DNA of 21,482 bases from a virus. The stretch spans positions 1 through 21,482 of IMG/VR virus record IMGVR_UViG_3300020153_000011. One strand, 5' to 3'. Below the pieces are notes generated by a model. The model did no database searches, was not told where the DNA came from, and saw only the letters and a program-made list of their open reading frames with translations. This document shows, one piece after another, positions 19,982 through 21,482 of the stretch. A program made the translations under genes and the position numbers. Each line of letters begins with the position of its first letter. Position 1 is the first letter of the stretch.

Positions 19982-21134
19982 GCCCGACCCCCTCAGGCCG
20001 GAGCGGGCCCTCCGCTGGTTCGCCCGCAGGCTGGCCCTCCCCGACGAGGAGCTGAAGGCCCTCTCGGAGGAGGCCCGGAGGCGGGCCTTCTGGGTCTCGG
20101 GCCTGGCCGCCCTGGACATGGTGCAGGAGGTGATGGACGCCCTGGAGCGGGCCCTGGCCGAGGGGGAGACCTACGAGGACTTCCGCCGACGCCTCTCCGA
20201 GCGGGTGCGGACCGCCTGGGGGCGGGGAAGCCCATACCGCCTGGAGCTCATTTTCCGAACCAACCTCCAGCTGGCCTACGGGGCGGGGCGGTACCGGGAG
20301 GCGGAGCGGGTGAAGGACCTCCGCCCCTACTGGGGCCTCTCCGTGGTCCTGGACGGGCGCACCTCCCGCATCTGCGCCCCCCTGGCGGGGGTGGTCCTGC
20401 CCGCCGACCACCCCTTCTGGCGGAACCACATCCCGCCCCTGCACTACAACTGCCGGACCGCCCTGGTCACGTACTCCCGGGAGGAGGGGGAGCGCCTGGC
20501 CTGGAAGGAGGCCCCCGCCCACGCCCCCCAGGAGGGCTTCGGGAGGCCTCCGGGGCGGGAGGAGTGGAGCCCCAACCCCCGGGACTACCACCCGGAGCTA
20601 TGGCGTGCCTACCTCCGGGCGTTGGGGCGGGGGATGCCGGAGGCGGACCGCTACCTGGCCGGGCTCGTCACTACCCGCCAGCCCAGGCCCACCGACTGGA
20701 TGCTTGCCGCGGGGAGGGTATCGGTGGCCAGCTTCCCCGAGCGGGAGGAGCGGGTGAAGGACCAGGAAGTCAGGGCAATCCTGGGACCGAGGGCGCAGAG
20801 GATCGCCCAGAAGATCGCCAAGCACGCCCTCCTGGAAGGGCAGTTCCGCCCCGACCTCACTCCAGAGGAGTACCTGGAAGCTTTGCGTTCGGCTGCGGCC
20901 CACCCGGAGGCCGCCGTCGTGGTGCACGCCCCTCCCAGGGGGCCCGCGCTACTGGTTATCGCCCCCAGCGAGGCCGCTGGCGAGGCCTTAGGCCCCAACG
21001 CCCTCCCCTGGCTTGTGGTGGTCTATGACCTCACTTATGGTACCCTGATAACGGGGTACCAAGCCTCGTCCCTGAAAGAGGTCACCCTATGGCGCAACCA
21101 CCTCTGGCTACGCAAGAACCCCAGGCTCTCCTGA
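19965..21134 (+). CDS. MuF-type minor head protein with C-terminal extension (Mu gp30/F-like)
   Basis: This encodes 389 residues from GTG at 19965, no strong ribosome binding site but overlapping the portal gene. Residues about 60-170 are the MuF domain (PF04233): FRTNLQLAYGAGRYREAE, then TSRICAPLAGVVLPADHPFW and HYNCRTALV. From about 260 a separate domain follows, ending in strands VVVYDLTYGTLITGYQ and TLWRNHLWLRKNP. This end resembles BECR-type (barnase/EndoU/colicin E5/RelE-like) nuclease domains that are often fused to MuF proteins, where they are thought to be toxins. The MuF part helps head assembly; the nuclease reading is an inference from pattern. Confidence 0.88.
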   Translation: MAWTVEPDPLRPERALRWFARRLALPDEELKALSEEARRRAFWVSGLAALDMVQEVMDALERALAEGETYEDFRRRLSERVRTAWGRGSPYRLELIFRTNLQLAYGAGRYREAERVKDLRPYWGLSVVLDGRTSRICAPLAGVVLPADHPFWRNHIPPLHYNCRTALVTYSREEGERLAWKEAPAHAPQEGFGRPPGREEWSPNPRDYHPELWRAYLRALGRGMPEADRYLAGLVTTRQPRPTDWMLAAGRVSVASFPEREERVKDQEVRAILGPRAQRIAQKIAKHALLEGQFRPDLTPEEYLEALRSAAAHPEAAVVVHAPPRGPALLVIAPSEAAGEALGPNALPWLVVVYDLTYGTLITGYQASSLKEVTLWRNHLWLRKNPRLS

Positions 21135-21370
21135 AACGGGCCGAGGGTTACTGGAGCGTCATCCGGGACGCCCTCCTCAACCCCGATGACTGGGACGACC
21201 AGGAGTGGCAGAGCGAGGTGGCCGAGCTCGGCCACCTCTACGGCCTCTTGGCCCGGGTGCGTCCAACCACCCCCGAGGAGAGGGAACGCCTTTCCCGCCT
21301 GGTGGAGGACATCCGGGCCGTGGTCTCCCGCTACGGCCTGGAGCCCCCAGAGGTTGACCTGGAACCTTGA
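21089..21370 (+). CDS. Small acidic protein overlapping the MuF gene, possible immunity protein
   Basis: This encodes 93 residues from ATG at 21089 with AAAGAGGT seven bases upstream, starting 46 bases before the MuF stop. It is acidic (about 19 Asp/Glu against 10 Arg/Lys) and helical, with NPDDWDDQEWQSEVAELGHL and ERLSRLVEDIRAVVSRYGLE. I do not recognise the family. A small acidic protein coupled to a MuF protein with a toxin-like C-terminus matches the pattern of an immunity gene; alternatively it is a head-completion factor. Confidence 0.7.
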   Translation: MAQPPLATQEPQALLKRAEGYWSVIRDALLNPDDWDDQEWQSEVAELGHLYGLLARVRPTTPEERERLSRLVEDIRAVVSRYGLEPPEVDLEP

Positions 21371-21384
21371 AGGCTGATGCGCAT

Positions 21385-21407
21385 GGCCGGGGAGCACCCC
21401 CCCGGCC
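21385..21407 (+). terminator. Probable terminator of the right late operon
   Basis: GGCCGGGG (21385-21392) pairs with CCCCGGCC (21400-21407) around a 7-nt loop, 14 bases after the stop of the last gene. No T-run follows (AAAGCCTTTCCC), so it is not a canonical intrinsic terminator, but it could end or slow transcription. Confidence 0.5.
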
Positions 21408-21431
21408 AAAGCCTTTCCCACCCCCGGGTTG

Positions 21432-21443
21432 GAAAGCGCTTTC
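21432..21443. promoter_or_regulatory. Perfect 12-bp palindrome GAAAGCGCTTTC
   Basis: In the last 112 bases of the window, past the final gene, GAAAGCGCTTTC is a perfect palindrome. It could be an operator for what follows beyond the window or chance. No promoter or gene is evident from 21408 to 21482, and no copy of the left-end repeats is seen there. Confidence 0.3.
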
Positions 21444-21482
21444 TTGGCCCTCAGACCCCCCTAGAAGGCCCGGCCAGACCCC

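Noticed and set aside
18793-20055. 420-codon plus-strand frame within the portal gene
   Set aside because: Gly/Pro/Arg-rich shadow of the portal and MuF genes in another frame.
1-21482. tRNA genes, CRISPR arrays, insertion sequences
   Set aside because: No cloverleaf-like sequence, no regularly spaced repeat-spacer array and no second transposase or IS ends were seen by eye. The only transposase is the MuA-like one.

Overview
The window looks like the left and central part of a Mu-like (transposable, contractile-tailed) prophage in a Thermus-type host. The host call is an inference from very high GC with G/C third positions, Leu/Glu/Arg-rich proteins, chained GTGA/ATGA gene overlaps, and an RNase P RNA-like 3' end at the left edge. 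Coding sequence starts at about 770. Positions 1-97 look like host DNA: the 3' tail of an rnpB-like gene on the minus strand followed by an intrinsic terminator. The phage end probably lies at 98-101, followed by about 670 bp of AT-richer, repeat-filled, apparently non-coding DNA that I read as the transposase-binding terminus. The right end of the phage is not seen.

Layout. (1) 98-770: terminal repeats. (2) 770-7456, minus strand: a late operon for head and tail, read right to left. Its genes are a holin-like protein, Mu I-like protease with a nested scaffold, decoration protein, gpT-like major capsid, gp36-like, gpG-like, gp37-like, a small protein, sheath (gpL-like), tube (gpM-like) and a tail assembly chaperone with a probable -1 frameshift. 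(3) 7548-8523: immunity region with a LexA/CI-type repressor (minus) divergent from a Cro/Ner-like protein (plus), with a palindromic operator over the latter's start. (4) 8504-15817, plus strand: early operon with MuA-like DDE transposase, MuB-like ATPase and about 14 small, mostly unrecognised genes, including a zinc-ribbon protein, a helix-turn-helix protein, a two-helix membrane protein and a membrane-tethered winged-helix protein. (5) 15883-21370, plus strand: a second late operon for DNA packaging: small membrane protein, winged-helix protein, coiled-coil/TM protein, TerS (gp27/DUF3486-like), TerL (gp28-like), portal (gp29/DUF935-like), MuF (gp30-like) with an extra C-terminal domain, and a small acidic protein overlapping its 3' end.

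The most unusual point is architectural. In Mu the late genes form one rightward series. Here they are split into two divergent arms, capsid/tail to the left and packaging to the right, and each arm starts at one copy of an 85-bp inverted duplication (7465-7549 and 15788-15872). Its 55-bp core is identical in both copies and holds a 9-bp-stem hairpin and two TGGGTAAG repeats. The two copies bracket the whole regulatory and early module, so they may be paired late-control elements or ends of an invertible segment. Tape-measure, baseplate, tail-fibre and endolysin genes are not in the window. They may lie beyond 21482, or the prophage may be defective.

All calls come from reading the sequence and from memory of protein families; no database search was run.
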